The notes under the pieces were generated by a model. It did not search any database. It saw only the letters and a list, made by a program, of their open reading frames with translations, and had not been told where the DNA came from. Positions 10,816 to 20,497 of a DNA stretch of 64,000 nucleotides are shown piece by piece. The position numbers were made by a program, and so were the translations under genes. The DNA is from Bacteroidota bacterium (GTDB taxonomy: Bacteria; Bacteroidota; Bacteroidia; AKYH767-A; OLB10). Every line of letters begins with the position of its first letter. The stretch's first letter is position 1. The stretch lies in the NCBI GenBank assembly GCA_016722525.1, contig JADKJB010000009.1:124001-188000 (forward strand). Reading direction: 5' to 3'.

Positions 10816-10837
10816 GGGAGGGTGGTGGACTTGTGGG

Positions 10838-10943
10838 TTGAACGCAGAGACGCAGAGACGCAGAGGGGAGACGCAGAGGGGAGACGCAGAGGGAGACGCA
10901 GAGGTGAGACGCAGAGGTGAGACGCAGAGGGAGACGCAGAGGG
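10838..10943. repeat. GACGCAGAG word array, left flank of the GxxExxY gene
   Basis: A run of about nine degenerate units (AACGCAGAGACGCAGAG, then GGGAGACGCAGAG variants) sits between hutH and the stop codon of the GxxExxY gene. The first 15 bases, TTGAACGCAGAGACG (10838-10852), recur exactly in inverted orientation at 11440-11454 on the other side of that gene. Confidence 0.85.
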
Positions 10944-10945
10944 GT

Positions 10946-11332
10946 TTATAAATTGTTGACTCGGCGTCGGATTCCTTCTTTCAGGACAGGAACATTGAAG
11001 TTAATTAATAAGCCTATTTTTTTGTCGGCTAATTTAAGATAAGTTACCAATTGAACCTCATGAACAGGCATTATTATTTCTACTGCTTTCAGTTCGATAA
11101 CAACTTGATTTTCAACTAGAAGGTCTATAACAAATTCTTTGTCCAATTTTTTGCCTTTGTATTGAATTGGCACTCTCAATTGTTCAATAAAATGAATGTC
11201 ATTCATACGCAGTTCTTCTTGGATACATGCTTGATAAACAGATTCAATTAAACCTGGTCCTAGTTCTCTATGAACTTCTATGGCACAGGCAATAATGGCT
11301 CCGGTGAGCTCTTTTTGAGTTGAAAAAATCAT
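10946..11332 (-). CDS. GxxExxY family protein (PD-(D/E)XK nuclease-like)
   Basis: The 128-residue intact protein has the family signature ELGPGLIESVYQACI (GxxExxY, residues 24-38), an E-E pair before it, and a later FVIDLLVENQVVIELKA. That last segment has the D...ExK spacing of PD-(D/E)XK nucleases. The family is widespread in Bacteroidota and has no settled function. The gene is isolated between hutH and hisS, is co-oriented with both, and lies inside word arrays that form inverted repeats around it. Unlike its neighbours it has no frameshift, and it looks like an insertion between two housekeeping genes. Confidence 0.85.
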   Translation of the reverse strand: MIFSTQKELTGAIIACAIEVHRELGPGLIESVYQACIQEELRMNDIHFIEQLRVPIQYKGKKLDKEFVIDLLVENQVVIELKAVEIIMPVHEVQLVTYLKLADKKIGLLINFNVPVLKEGIRRRVNNL

Positions 11333-11344
11333 AAGTTTAAGATT

Positions 11345-11411
11345 TAAAAAAGTGAATAAAAAGTGAATAAAAAGTGAATAAAATAAAAAGTGAATAAAAA
11401 GTGAATAAAAA
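11345..11411. repeat. AAAAAGTGAATA tandem repeat upstream of the GxxExxY gene
   Basis: Five to six copies of AAAAAGTGAATA lie directly upstream (minus-strand sense) of the GxxExxY start codon. It is A-rich direct-repeat DNA with no coding potential. Confidence 0.85.
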
Positions 11412-11427
11412 ATAATGGTCTATTAAA

Positions 11428-11454
11428 CTCTGCGTCTCCGCGTCTCTGCGTTCA
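11428..11454. repeat. CTCTGCGTCTC word, right inverted copy
   Basis: The words CTCTGCGTCTCCGCG and CGTCTCTGCGTTCAA (11440-11454) are the inverse of the array at 10838-10943. The 15-base part at the right end is a perfect inverted match to 10838-10852. Confidence 0.85.
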
Positions 11455-11523
11455 ATGCCTTAGTTATTTCAAAAATCAAATGTAAAAACTATAAATTTAG
11501 AAAACAAAAAAATTCGTTTTATC

Positions 11524-12888
11524 TCACGACAACGCAATCACCAATTGCTCAAAAGGTAATTTCGATTGTTCTCCTGAGATCATATTTTTGACAGTGAGTA
11601 TTCCTGAGTTCATCTCTTCACTACCGACAAGAACTACAAAAGGAATTTTTTTGCATCGGCATAAGCCATCTGTTTTTTTCATTTTCGCTGCATCAGGAAA
11701 GAGCTCGGCGTTGATTCCGGCTTTGCGGATTTTATTTACGAGACTGAGACAATATTTTTCTTCCACCTTTCCAAAGTTTACAAACAACACCTGCGTGCCT
11801 GCTTGTTTAAGATCGAGAGTTTCGAACATATTTAGTTCTTCTAACACATCATAAATGCGATCGATGCCGAAGGAGATTCCAACACCCGATACTCCCGGTA
11901 AGCCAAATATTCCTGTTAGGTCATCATAACGACCTCCACCGGTGATACTGCCTATTTGTACGTTTTTGGCCTTCACTTCGAAGATAGCTCCAGTATAATA
12001 ATTTAATCCGCGTGCAAGAGTGATATCGAGTTCGAGGTTGGTGATGTTTACCATTTCAAATACTTCTTCAATTTCCGATATACCCTTCAAACCTATTTCA
12101 GAATCTGACAAAAGATTTTTAAGAAAACTTATTTTTTCCTGTGAGTTACCTTTGAAATCAATTAAGGGCTGAATGCGATCGATAGCTGATGGAGAAAGTC
12201 CTTTGGCAAGTAATTCCTCTTTTACTTTAGCAGCTCCGATTTTATCGAGTTTATCAATGGCAACGGTGATATCTATAATTTTATCGGCCTCTCCAATAAT
12301 TTCAGCAATGCCACTTAAAATTTTACGATTATTCATTTTTATGGTGACGGGAATTTTCAATCCTTCAAAAACTTCATCCATAATCTGAATCAACTCCACT
12401 TCGTTCAAAAGGGAATTGCTTCCAATAACATCGGCATCACATTGGTAAAATTCACGGTAACGTCCTTTCTGCGGACGATCGGCGCGCCACACCGGTTGTA
12501 CCTGATAGCGTTTAAAAGGAAATGTAATTTCATTTTGATGCATCACTACATAACGCGCAAAAGGTACAGTCAAATCATAACGCAAAGCTCTTTCGGTGAG
12601 TGTTTCTGAATTGGTACTTTTTTCCAATGAACGTTGAAATTCTGTCAGCAATATATTTTTATCTTTCGATTCATGGATTCGGGAATTCAATATTTTAAAA
12701 AGCAATTGATCACCCTCTTCACCATACTTCCCGGTAAGTGTTGTCAGATTTTCCATTGCAGGTGTTTCAATCTGCTGATAGCCGTATTTCTGATATACTT
12801 TACGGATGGTGTCGAGGATATAGTTACGCCGCACCATCTCAACAGGTGAGAAATCGCGGGTGCCTTTGGGGATGGAGGGTTTGGACAT
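11524..12888 (-). CDS. hisS: Histidyl-tRNA synthetase
   Basis: This class II aminoacyl-tRNA synthetase charges tRNA-His. The frame is intact at 454 residues, normal for Bacteroidota. Class II motif 1 lies near SPKGTRDF-like PKGTRDFSP (residue 7 onward). Motif 2 is RADRPQKGRYREFYQCD (about residue 133). The histidine-specific loops are LARGLNYYTG and GGGRYDDLTGIFG, with motif 3 around GISFGIDRI. The C-terminal anticodon-binding domain covers about residues 350-454. The gene has a long, repeat-rich upstream region (12889-13070) with a -7-like box at its far end. Confidence 0.96.
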   Translation of the reverse strand: MSKPSIPKGTRDFSPVEMVRRNYILDTIRKVYQKYGYQQIETPAMENLTTLTGKYGEEGDQLLFKILNSRIHESKDKNILLTEFQRSLEKSTNSETLTERALRYDLTVPFARYVVMHQNEITFPFKRYQVQPVWRADRPQKGRYREFYQCDADVIGSNSLLNEVELIQIMDEVFEGLKIPVTIKMNNRKILSGIAEIIGEADKIIDITVAIDKLDKIGAAKVKEELLAKGLSPSAIDRIQPLIDFKGNSQEKISFLKNLLSDSEIGLKGISEIEEVFEMVNITNLELDITLARGLNYYTGAIFEVKAKNVQIGSITGGGRYDDLTGIFGLPGVSGVGISFGIDRIYDVLEELNMFETLDLKQAGTQVLFVNFGKVEEKYCLSLVNKIRKAGINAELFPDAAKMKKTDGLCRCKKIPFVVLVGSEEMNSGILTVKNMISGEQSKLPFEQLVIALS

Positions 12889-12894
12889 TTTTGG

Positions 12895-13064
12895 TTTTTT
12901 AGTTCTTTAGTTTTTTTTTTTTTTAGTTCTATGGTTTTTGGTTCTTTTTGATTAGTATTTTGTGTGCGCTGAACTTGAAAGGTAAAAATATTTTTTTGTT
13001 TTTCTCTGTTGCTTTCAACCGCAACCGCAACCGCACCGCAACCGCCACTGCCACGCCACCCCAA
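12895..13064. repeat. Low-complexity leader upstream of hisS (T-rich words plus CCGCAA/CCGCCA words)
   Basis: Two simple-sequence blocks lie here. TTTTTTAGTTCTTTAG-like T-rich words fill 12895-12952, and ACCGCAACCGCA/CCGCCACTGCCACGCCACC words fill 13017-13060. In hisS orientation they would lie in the 5' leader, downstream of the TATCTTTG box at 13072-13079. The GC-rich block is related to the hexamer arrays at 41130 and 44647. Confidence 0.75.
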
Positions 13065-13071
13065 AGCTGGG

Positions 13072-13079
13072 CAAAGATA
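13072..13079 (-). promoter_or_regulatory. Candidate -7 box of the hisS promoter
   Basis: On the minus strand the sequence reads TATCTTTG, an exact TAnnTTTG match, about 184 bases upstream of the hisS ATG. I do not see a convincing -33 TTG at the right distance, so this is a weak call. Confidence 0.35.
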
Positions 13080-13273
13080 CTACGGAGGAGAAGAGAAATT
13101 GAGGAGAAAAAGGTAAGTTTTTAATTAAAAATGAACATTGTAACAGATTGAAATTCATAGGCTAATGAACTAAATTTTGGAGTTGATTATTTTTTCTATC
13201 TTTACTTTCCAGCCATTGTTAAACTTTTATCATTTGCCTTGGTCGTAACAATTCATCATTTAATTTGGAACAC

Positions 13274-14901
13274 ATGACTCCGACATTCTCAATGCTCCGT
13301 AAAATCCTCCTTTTAGCAGTTTTAATTTGTTTTGGAATAACTCCTCTCCAGGTTTCAGGTCAAGGTTACCCGCCTTATACTGTTACCAGTTACAGCACAG
13401 CATCAACAGGCTATTATTTCATTTGTCCTATAAAAGTTGGTGCCAATCCTAATGGAATAGTACCGACACACATGATTCTAGATGAAATTGGAGATGTGGT
13501 TTATTTCAAACCGTTTAACAACATCGGGAATACCGGTGATTTTAAGATTAATCAGAATGGTAACATTACGTACAGTTTGGATGGTAAATATTTTTTGATG
13601 GATTCAACTTTTGTTGTTATTGATTCGGTTGAAACACCTTCAGGTTATATGTTTGATGGACATGATGTCCAACTTTTGCCTAACGGACATATTTTGATGC
13701 TTGCTGAAGAAATTATTCAAATGGATTTAAGCAGTTACAATTTTTTGGAATAAATCACACTAATCCCGGAAGTGCAACTGCCAATGTCAGATGTGGAATT
13801 GTACTTGAATTGGATGAGAACAAGAATGTAATTTTTGAATGGCACGCTAAAGATCACTATGATTTTGAAGATATCGATATCTCATTTTGCAACAATCCAA
13901 ATACTGTCGACTGGACTCATTACAATGCCATAGAAATGGATGTTGATAGTAATCTGCTGGTTTCATCGCGTCATTTTAATGAAATCACCAAAATCAACAG
14001 AGTTACAGGAGCCATTATGTGGAGACTGGGTGGAAACGCCAATCAGTTCAATTTTATAAATGATCCGGAGATGTTCAAAAGGCAACACGACATTCGTAAA
14101 ATTTCAAATGGCAATTACACGTTGTTCGATAACGGTGATGGAAATAGTAGTACTCCCTATCATACTGCTAAAGGGAAAGAGTATCAGTTAAATGAATCTT
14201 CTCTCACTGCAGAACTCATCTGGAGTTATGAGAATAGTCCTGCATCATACAGTACGGCAATGGGAAGTTTTGGTAGAAAACCCGGTGGTGTTTCAATAGT
14301 TGGGTATGGAATGAACAGCAATGATGACATGCTTTTTACGGCTGTAGATGATGCTGGCATGATAGCACTCGAAATAGAATTTGATGATGTATTATGGTCG
14401 TATCGTTCGTTTCATTATGATTCACTTCCTTGGAATTTAAATCGTCCTGTAATCACCTGCAATTTTAACAATGGTCAATATTACCTGGATGCCGGTGCAG
14501 GATATGCAAGTTACCTATGGTCGGATGGATCTACTTCACAAACAATTCCATTAACTACAATTGATACCTTTTCAGTTTTCATTCCGAAGGGTGATGGCGG
14601 TTTCCTAAGAAGCGAAAAATTCATTGTAGATAATTTATTAGATCCCTGTGGAACGGTTTCTTTAAGTGAACTTGTTATTTCCGATTTCAGTTTATTTCCC
14701 AATCCTGTCCCAAATTTCCTAAATATTGAATTTGAAAAATTAACTTCCGGATCAATTAAAATTGCAGATGTAACAGGTAAGGTTATTTTTCAAAAAGAGA
14801 TTGAGAATACTTCAAAAGTAGTAATTGCCGCAAATTCATTTGCTTCCGGTTTGTATTTTGTTCACTATGCAGGAAAAGTTAAGAAATTTATGAAGATGTA
14901 A
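13274..14901 (+). CDS. Secreted arylsulfotransferase-like protein with T9SS domain, frameshifted
   Basis: A hydrophobic signal peptide ends at VSGQ (about residue 30). The body resembles the arylsulfotransferase (ASST) beta-propeller family: DGHDVQLLPNGHILMLAEE, then DWTHYNAIEMD, SSRHFNEITKI, MWRLGGNANQF, RQHDIRKISNGNYTLFDNG. Such proteins transfer sulfate between phenols, but many Bacteroidota members are untested. A PKD/Ig-like segment (SYLWSDGST) precedes a T9SS tail (LFPNPVPNFLNIEFEK to KKFMKM), so the protein should be surface-exposed. One T is missing near 13747, where YNFFGINHTNPGS should continue. I prefer the ATG at 13274 to the TTG upstream of it; the ATG at 13292 is also possible. 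Confidence 0.82.
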
Positions 14902-14907
14902 TATTGT

Positions 14908-15283
14908 TTAGGTAAAAACCCACTTGAGGGTACAAATTAACAGCCATCCGAGGTATGGAAATACTACGATCATCGGACTCATGAGTAAAGTGAATGCAGC
15001 CTTACCGGCCCAGGGATGTTGGATCCGTAAAAACTGAAAACCGGCGGTCGTCCACAAAACAAAAACCATGCAAATTAAAATATAGTCACCCTCTTCACCA
15101 ACAATATGAATACCGGCAAGTCTGAGGATGAAATAGGAAGTGGCCAGAAACAGAGTGATACCTGAAACAATGACCAGAGAACTAATTTGTTTTTTCTGAT
15201 AAAGCAGATAACCTCCCCAAAGGACTTGCCATCATTAAAACAATGAACAACGCCAATGGAAGCAAGGATAAAGAATGACTCAT
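14908..15283 (-). CDS. Small polytopic membrane protein, frameshifted
   Basis: On the minus strand an ATG at 15283 opens MSHSLSLLPLALFIVLMM (one membrane helix). After a one-base slip near 15230 the frame continues through QKKQISSLVIVSGITLFL, ILICMVFVLWTTAGFQFL and SPMIVVFPYLGWLLIC to a stop at 14908. The total is about 125 codons with three or four hydrophobic helices and no known domain that I recognise. The gene converges on the arylsulfotransferase-like gene, with stop codons seven bases apart, and diverges from the S41-like peptidase gene. The unbroken hydrophobic pattern across both pieces is what supports a real gene here. Confidence 0.6.
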
Positions 15284-15341
15284 TATAATGCAACGATAAG
15301 AATCCGTTTTTAGTCTGTTTAATGCAGCAAAATTAATAGCT

Positions 15342-16603
15342 ATGAGATTTACTAAACTCGATTTTCTGTTTTTTGTATGGATGCTGGTTTTTGCAGGTCA
15401 AACTTATTCTCAATCCGTTGAAAAAATTGACTGGAAAAAAGATCTTGAATACGTGAAGAATGAATTTCCTAAGCTTCATTATAACCTGTTTTTAAAAATT
15501 TCTCAAGCTGAATTTAATGCAAACATTGATGATCTAATTGCTCTTGCACCTAAACTTGATGACGCACAAATTGCAATCAGGTTGAAGCAGCTTATTTCGA
15601 AAATGGGAGATAGTCACACGAATTTGAGTGTTGCCAAAGTATTTGATTTGAATTTGAGATTGCCTTTGAAATCGTTTTGGTTTAAAGAAGGTATATTTAT
15701 CATTGGGGCTCAACATTCGTATCAGGAACTTAACGGACAACAAATAATTGCAATCAACAACATTCCTGTAAAAGTTATTGCAGACAGTTTGTCAACGCTT
15801 ACTGCCAATGAAAACACAGCCTTTCACAAATTCATGGTCACAGATTTAATCACTTATTTTTCATTTTTGCAATATTTTGAATTTGTAAAAAGCGACAGCC
15901 TGATTCTTGAAGTCAGCAATGAGCAAGGTGTAAAATCGGAGCATACCATTCATGCAACTGCTGAAAAGGGCGAATGGGTAACTTATGCAACCAAAACTGT
16001 TCCTTTATACCAAAAATTCAGAGACATTTATTTTGGTGAAGAGTATAACCGCACGGACAGTATTTACTTTATCCAATACAATGATTGCTGGGGCAAGGAA
16101 CTTGAAATGAAATATGGGAACGAGGAAAAAGCAAAGGGACTTCCTTCGTTCAATGAATTTGAAAACAGGGTTTTTAATGTACTGCAATCGAAACCGATCA
16201 AAAAAGTTGTTGTCGATTTACGTTTTAATAAAGGGGGAGCATCCTATCAAGGCACTCAGTTTATTGAGAGATTGTCGCGCTTTAGGGAAATAAACCAAAA
16301 AGGTAAAATTTATGTTGTTGTTGGAAGAGAGACCTTCTCCTCGGCAATTATTAATGTAATGGATTTTAAACGACTCACCTCAGCGATTTTTGTGGGTGAA
16401 GAAACGAGCGTAAGCCCAATCATTTGGGTGAAATTCAGAGAGTCAAATTGCCTTCATCAAATCTAGTGCTTTCGTATTCAACTAAATTATTTATAAGATC
16501 TGAGGATAATGCTAGTACTTTTGTCCCTGATCAGATTTGTGAGGTAACATTTGAGGATTATAAAAATGGGATTGATAAGGCGATGGAGTTTATAGTTTAT
16601 TAG
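15342..16603 (+). CDS. S41-like (tail-specific protease family) secreted peptidase, frameshifted near the end
   Basis: A signal peptide ends at TYSQS (about residue 26). The N-terminal region WKKDLEYVKNEFPKLHYNLF and KMGDSHTNL is typical of S41-like proteins. The core has VVVDLRFNKGG and the nucleophile region VVVGRETFSSAI, where the second serine would be catalytic. The fourth segment, VGEETS, should read on as a glycine-rich loop, but the frame slips near 16425 and resumes for SEDNASTFVPDQI to the stop at 16601. The length of about 420 residues fits the family. The substrate is unknown. Confidence 0.75.
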
Positions 16604-16850
16604 TTTTATACTTTATTTGTTTTATGGTTTTATTAGTTTTATAGTTTTGTAGTTTTGTAGTTTTATAGTTTTGTAGTTTTGTAGTTTTGTAGTTTTATAG
16701 TTTTGTAGTTTTATAGTTTTGTAGTTTTGTAGTTTTATAGTTTTATAGTTTTGTAGTTTTGTGGTTTTATAGTTTTGTAGTTTTATAGTTTTGTAGTTTT
16801 GTGGTTTTGTGGTTTTATAGTTTTGTAGTTTTATAGTTTATTAGTTTTTT
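16604..16850. repeat. AGTTTTGTAG/AGTTTTATAG tandem word array
   Basis: About 25 copies of an eight- or nine-base word (AGTTTTGTAG, AGTTTTATAG, GGTTTTGTGG variants) form a nearly pure array between the S41-like gene and the WbqC-like gene. It shares its word, inverted, with the array at 467-566. It has no coding potential. Confidence 0.9.
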
Positions 16851-16936
16851 AATTTATTTGTACTTTATTTCATTTGTTCTTTAGTTTAGTAAAGTAAACT
16901 ATTAATTTTATTGTTTCTCCTTATTCAATCATTCCT

Positions 16937-17542
16937 TTGTTACTTTCAACAGCTTACCTGCCGCCAATTTCATACTTCAATAAATTACAATTTGCAGATA
17001 TTTTAATTATTGAGATGTATGAACATTTTGTGAAGCAGACCATACGAAACCGATGTCACATTTATTCACCAAATGGAATTCAGACATTAATTATTCCGGT
17101 ACAACATAATAACAGGAATAGAACTAATCTCAACGACATTCGAATTTCAAATGCATTGCCTTGGCAGCGTCAACATTGGCGATCACTTTGTTCAGCCTAT
17201 CAGCGATCGGCATTTTTTGAATTTTATCAGGATGAATTAGCTCCTTTTTATGAGAGAGAATATGAATTTTTATTGGATTTCAATATGGATTTAATGAGGT
17301 TTCTGATGCCGATTTTAAATGTGAAATGCAAGATTCAATACACAGAAAAATATTTGGCACCGGGAGCTCAGCTGAATGATTTTCGATTCCTTAGTGATGC
17401 CGGAGTGCCGTTGGCGGATGCCGGGATTTCATCTTATCCTCAAGTATTTGGATATAAATTTGGATTTCAGTCGGGCTTAAGTGTTGTCGATTTAATTTTT
17501 AATATGGGGCCTGCTGCTGGCACCTATTTTAGAACTGCTTAA
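16937..17542 (+). CDS. WbqC-like family protein
   Basis: The 201-residue intact protein has the WbqC family pattern: an N-terminal AYLPPISYFNKL, TIRNRCHIYSPNGIQTL, then WQRQHWRSLCSAYQRSAFFEFY, and a late SSYPQVFGYKFGFQSGLSVVDLIFNMGP. The family is named after an O-antigen cluster gene, and its reaction is not established. The first in-frame start is a TTG at 16937; the open frame continues a few codons upstream (ATT at 16931). It is followed by the convergent histidine kinase gene. Confidence 0.85.
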   Translation: MLLSTAYLPPISYFNKLQFADILIIEMYEHFVKQTIRNRCHIYSPNGIQTLIIPVQHNNRNRTNLNDIRISNALPWQRQHWRSLCSAYQRSAFFEFYQDELAPFYEREYEFLLDFNMDLMRFLMPILNVKCKIQYTEKYLAPGAQLNDFRFLSDAGVPLADAGISSYPQVFGYKFGFQSGLSVVDLIFNMGPAAGTYFRTA

Positions 17543-17606
17543 GTTGCTGTTTCAGGTTAATAATTTAACTGAATAGAGAACAGCTGTCACGTTGCTCTAT
17601 CAGTTA

Positions 17607-18907
17607 TTAAGCGGGATCAATAGGTATAGAAACGAGAAAAATACTGCCGATATTTTCTTCCGACTCACAAACTATAGTGCCACCATGTGCTGCAACAATA
17701 TCGTGGGTAATAGAGAGCCCTAATCCGGCACCTTCGCCAGTTGGTTTTGTTGTAAAAAACGGATTAAATATTTGTCCTCTTATTTCAACAGGAATTCCAG
17801 GGCCGTTATCTTTCACAGTTATAATTAACCTGTTGTTACTTTGATTTGTAGTAATAGTAATTGTTGGTGTATAATTTTCAATTTCTGATTTAGATTTTTC
17901 CCTGACCGCATACCATGCATTGTTCAATAAGTTGACCATCATTTTGGTGAATTCAGAGGCAATTACAGGAATGCGTTGTAATCCTGAATCAAAATCATAA
18001 ATTATTGTCGGATCAAAACCGGGCCATGTTGCTTGTGCGTTTTGCAGTGTAATTTTTGCAAACTGTTCGCACATTTTATTAATATCGATAGGATATTTGG
18101 CCGTATTACCACCTGTTCGAGTATGCTCCAGCATACCTTTAACTATAGTATCAGCACGTGAGCCATGTGTATGTATTTTTTCAAGGTTGGTAGACAAGAA
18201 TTTACCTATTTCATCACGTTCTTCTCTGGTTTCGGCGTTAACAATTTCATCTACCAAATCGAAAGAAAGTTTTGCAAAGTTATTTACAAAGTTTAAAGGA
18301 TTTTTTATTTCATGCGCAATGCCTGCTGTGAGTTGTCCGAGCGATGCCAGTTTTTCCTGTTGTATCAGTTGCTGTTGAGTTGATTTAAGTTCAGCGAGAG
18401 TAGCAGATAACTGTTCGTTTTTAACCACTAATTCACCTGTTCTCAATTCAACAAGTTTAGAAAGTTCTGCTTCCCTTGATCGAAGATCACTGATTACATT
18501 TTCATTTTGAGTCCGTAGCCTTTGGGTGAGTGTACTTACAATAATTTGAGTGATCTCGGGCTGGCCTTTGAACACTGTATAGAAATCGTTACGAAGTATT
18601 CTGTAAAGGACGGATTTTGTATCTGCTGAAACCGACATAGATCGGGGTGCGGCATCCAGGAAAGAAATTTCACCAAAAAAATTACCGGCCTCCATTCGAG
18701 CAACCACTTGTTCCTCATCATGTACTCTTACTGTTCCATTGGCAATAATATACAAGGCATCGCCTTCTTCACCTTTACGAATGACAATTTGATTTTCAAG
18801 ATATTCGTGACGGGTCACTAAGGAGCAAGTTGTTCCAGAACAGCCTGTGGCGCATCATGAAAAAGATCTACTTTTCTTAGTATTGCGATTAGTTTTGGGT
18901 CGGTCAT
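17607..18907 (-). CDS. Sensor histidine kinase with N-terminal cyclic-nucleotide-binding-like domain, one frameshift
   Basis: The start is the ATG at 18907 (MTDPKLIAILRKVDLF). One T is missing near 18822, and the frame then continues VTRHEYLENQIV. The first 120 residues or so form a cNMP-binding-like barrel (RKGEEGDALYIIANGTVRVH, then FFGEISFLDAAPRS). A coiled coil (about 130-180) leads to the dimerisation/phosphoacceptor helix with H in GIAHEIKNPLNFVNNF (about residue 197). The ATPase domain has NLLNNAWYAV, DNGPGIP, FFTTKPTGEGAGLGLS. There is no membrane segment, so it is cytoplasmic. It lies 115 bases downstream of the receiver-SpoIIE gene and is probably co-transcribed with it. Confidence 0.9.
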
Positions 18908-19022
18908 TTCGCAGTAATGGGTTGATTAATGGGTAATCTTTTAAAGGTAGTAATAAAGTAGTGTAATTTTATCTGGAGAGAAGCATCAAAATTTACTAAT
19001 CAGGGAATAAAAAAGTATCATC

Positions 19023-20368
19023 TTAATCTGCAGTTTTTAGACCCAGGAAGAGCACATCATCAACTTGTTCCTGGTCACCTTTCCAATTGTTGAAATAACT
19101 TTGAAGTTTTTCACCTAATTGATTCATAGGGATAGCACTGAATTGTACAAGAAATTCTTTTATTTTTTTAGTCATTAGTTTTTTACCCAGCATGCCACCA
19201 AACTGATCAGCAAAACCATCGGTAAACATGAAAATCCGGTCACCGGATTGCAAAGGGATGATGTGATTCGTAAAAGGTGTTCTGGTGTCCAACTGAAAGT
19301 CACCTACAGGCATTTTGTCTGCAGGGGAAATAATAAGTTCACCATTGCGAATGATCCAAAGTGGTCTGTTGGCTCCGGAATATTGAACCGTTTTACGTTG
19401 GGCATCAAAACGGCAAATAGCAATATCCATTCCTTCGCGAGAATTGTTTTCACTTTGTTTGAGCGCATCAACCACAGCGCTATGAAGCTGGTCGAGAATC
19501 AACGAAGGTTGGGTGATTCCATGTCCGTTCACAATTTGATTCAGCAATGACATTCCCAGCATGCTCATTAAAGCACCGGAAACTCCGTGGCCGGTACAAT
19601 CGGCTGCTACCATAACAGGTTCAGCATCGTTGTTGAACCAGTAAAGAAATCACCGGCTACAATATCTTTAGGTCGGTACAAAACAAAACTTTCAGGGAAG
19701 TGATTTTCAAGCTCATTGGTTCCGGGAAGAATTGCTTCCTGGAGCCTTTTGGCGTAGTGAATAGAATCTACGATTTCTCTGTTTTTTAGTTCAATCACTT
19801 CTTTCTGTTGATTGATTTCAAGTGTTCTTTCAAAGACCTGATGCTCGAGCATTTCATTTTGTTCGAGAATGAGAATTTCTTTCTCCTTCATAATTTGAAG
19901 TGCTTCGGCCTGCGCTCTGGCTTTTTCAACAAGAGCTATTTCGAGGTTACTTTTTGCTTCAACACCTTGTTTCAAAATATCAATTTCATGAAGTGCTTTT
20001 GTTAAAGTTACTTCAAGATCTTCCAGATCGATAGGTTTAACGATAAAGTCAAAGGCACCGCGATTCATGGCGGTTCGAATATTCCGGATATCGCCATACG
20101 CTGAAATCACAATTGATTTGGCAGCAAAATTATGTTCTTTCATTTTTCCGAGAAGACTCAAACCATCCAATACCGGCATATTAATATCGGTAAAAACCAG
20201 GTCAAAAGTGGGGTCTTTCAACAATTTTTCCAGAGCAATCGCACCATTTTCAGCAAACTCAAAAATAATTTCTCCTTTGCCAATACGGGATCGGAATTTT
20301 TGGGTTATAATCAATTCCAAATCAGGTTCATCATCAGTAACCAGGATCTTATTTACAGTAGGCGGCAT
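19023..20368 (-). CDS. Response regulator with SpoIIE/PPM phosphatase output (SiaA-like role), one frameshift
   Basis: The N-terminal receiver domain (residues 1-125) has acidic DDE at 12-14, phospho-acceptor D61 in FTDINMP, and K in FIVKPIDL. A coiled-coil helix (about 130-215, rich in E/Q/K) connects to a PPM-type phosphatase domain: SIHYAKRLQEAILPG, PKDIVAGDFF, then MVAADCTGHGVSGALMSMLG, FMFTDGFADQFGG and DQEQVDDVLFLGLK. One T is missing near 19650 (the true reading is FYWFNNDAEPV). SpoIIE-type phosphatases remove phosphate from partner-switch proteins. The divergent neighbours encode SiaB- and SiaC-like proteins, which makes SiaC the likely substrate (inference). Confidence 0.9.
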
Positions 20369-20497
20369 AAAAATCTCATGGATTTAAGAATCTAAAGATA
20401 CGAAAAAGTTGCAAAGGAGCAATTTTCAGAATTCCATAAAAGAGTTTTTGTATATTATTTACTTTTATATTTGTAATTCATCAGAACCCTATTGTTT

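Noticed and set aside
11345..11454. An insertion sequence carrying the GxxExxY gene
   Set aside because: There is no transposase motif (DDE/DEDD/HUH) and no target-site duplication that I can see; the inverted words are short and array-like. Kept as an open finding but not called a mobile element.
16604..16850. A CRISPR array suggested by regular repetition
   Set aside because: The words are 8-10 bases long with no unique spacers, and no cas genes are near. The same holds for the other word arrays.
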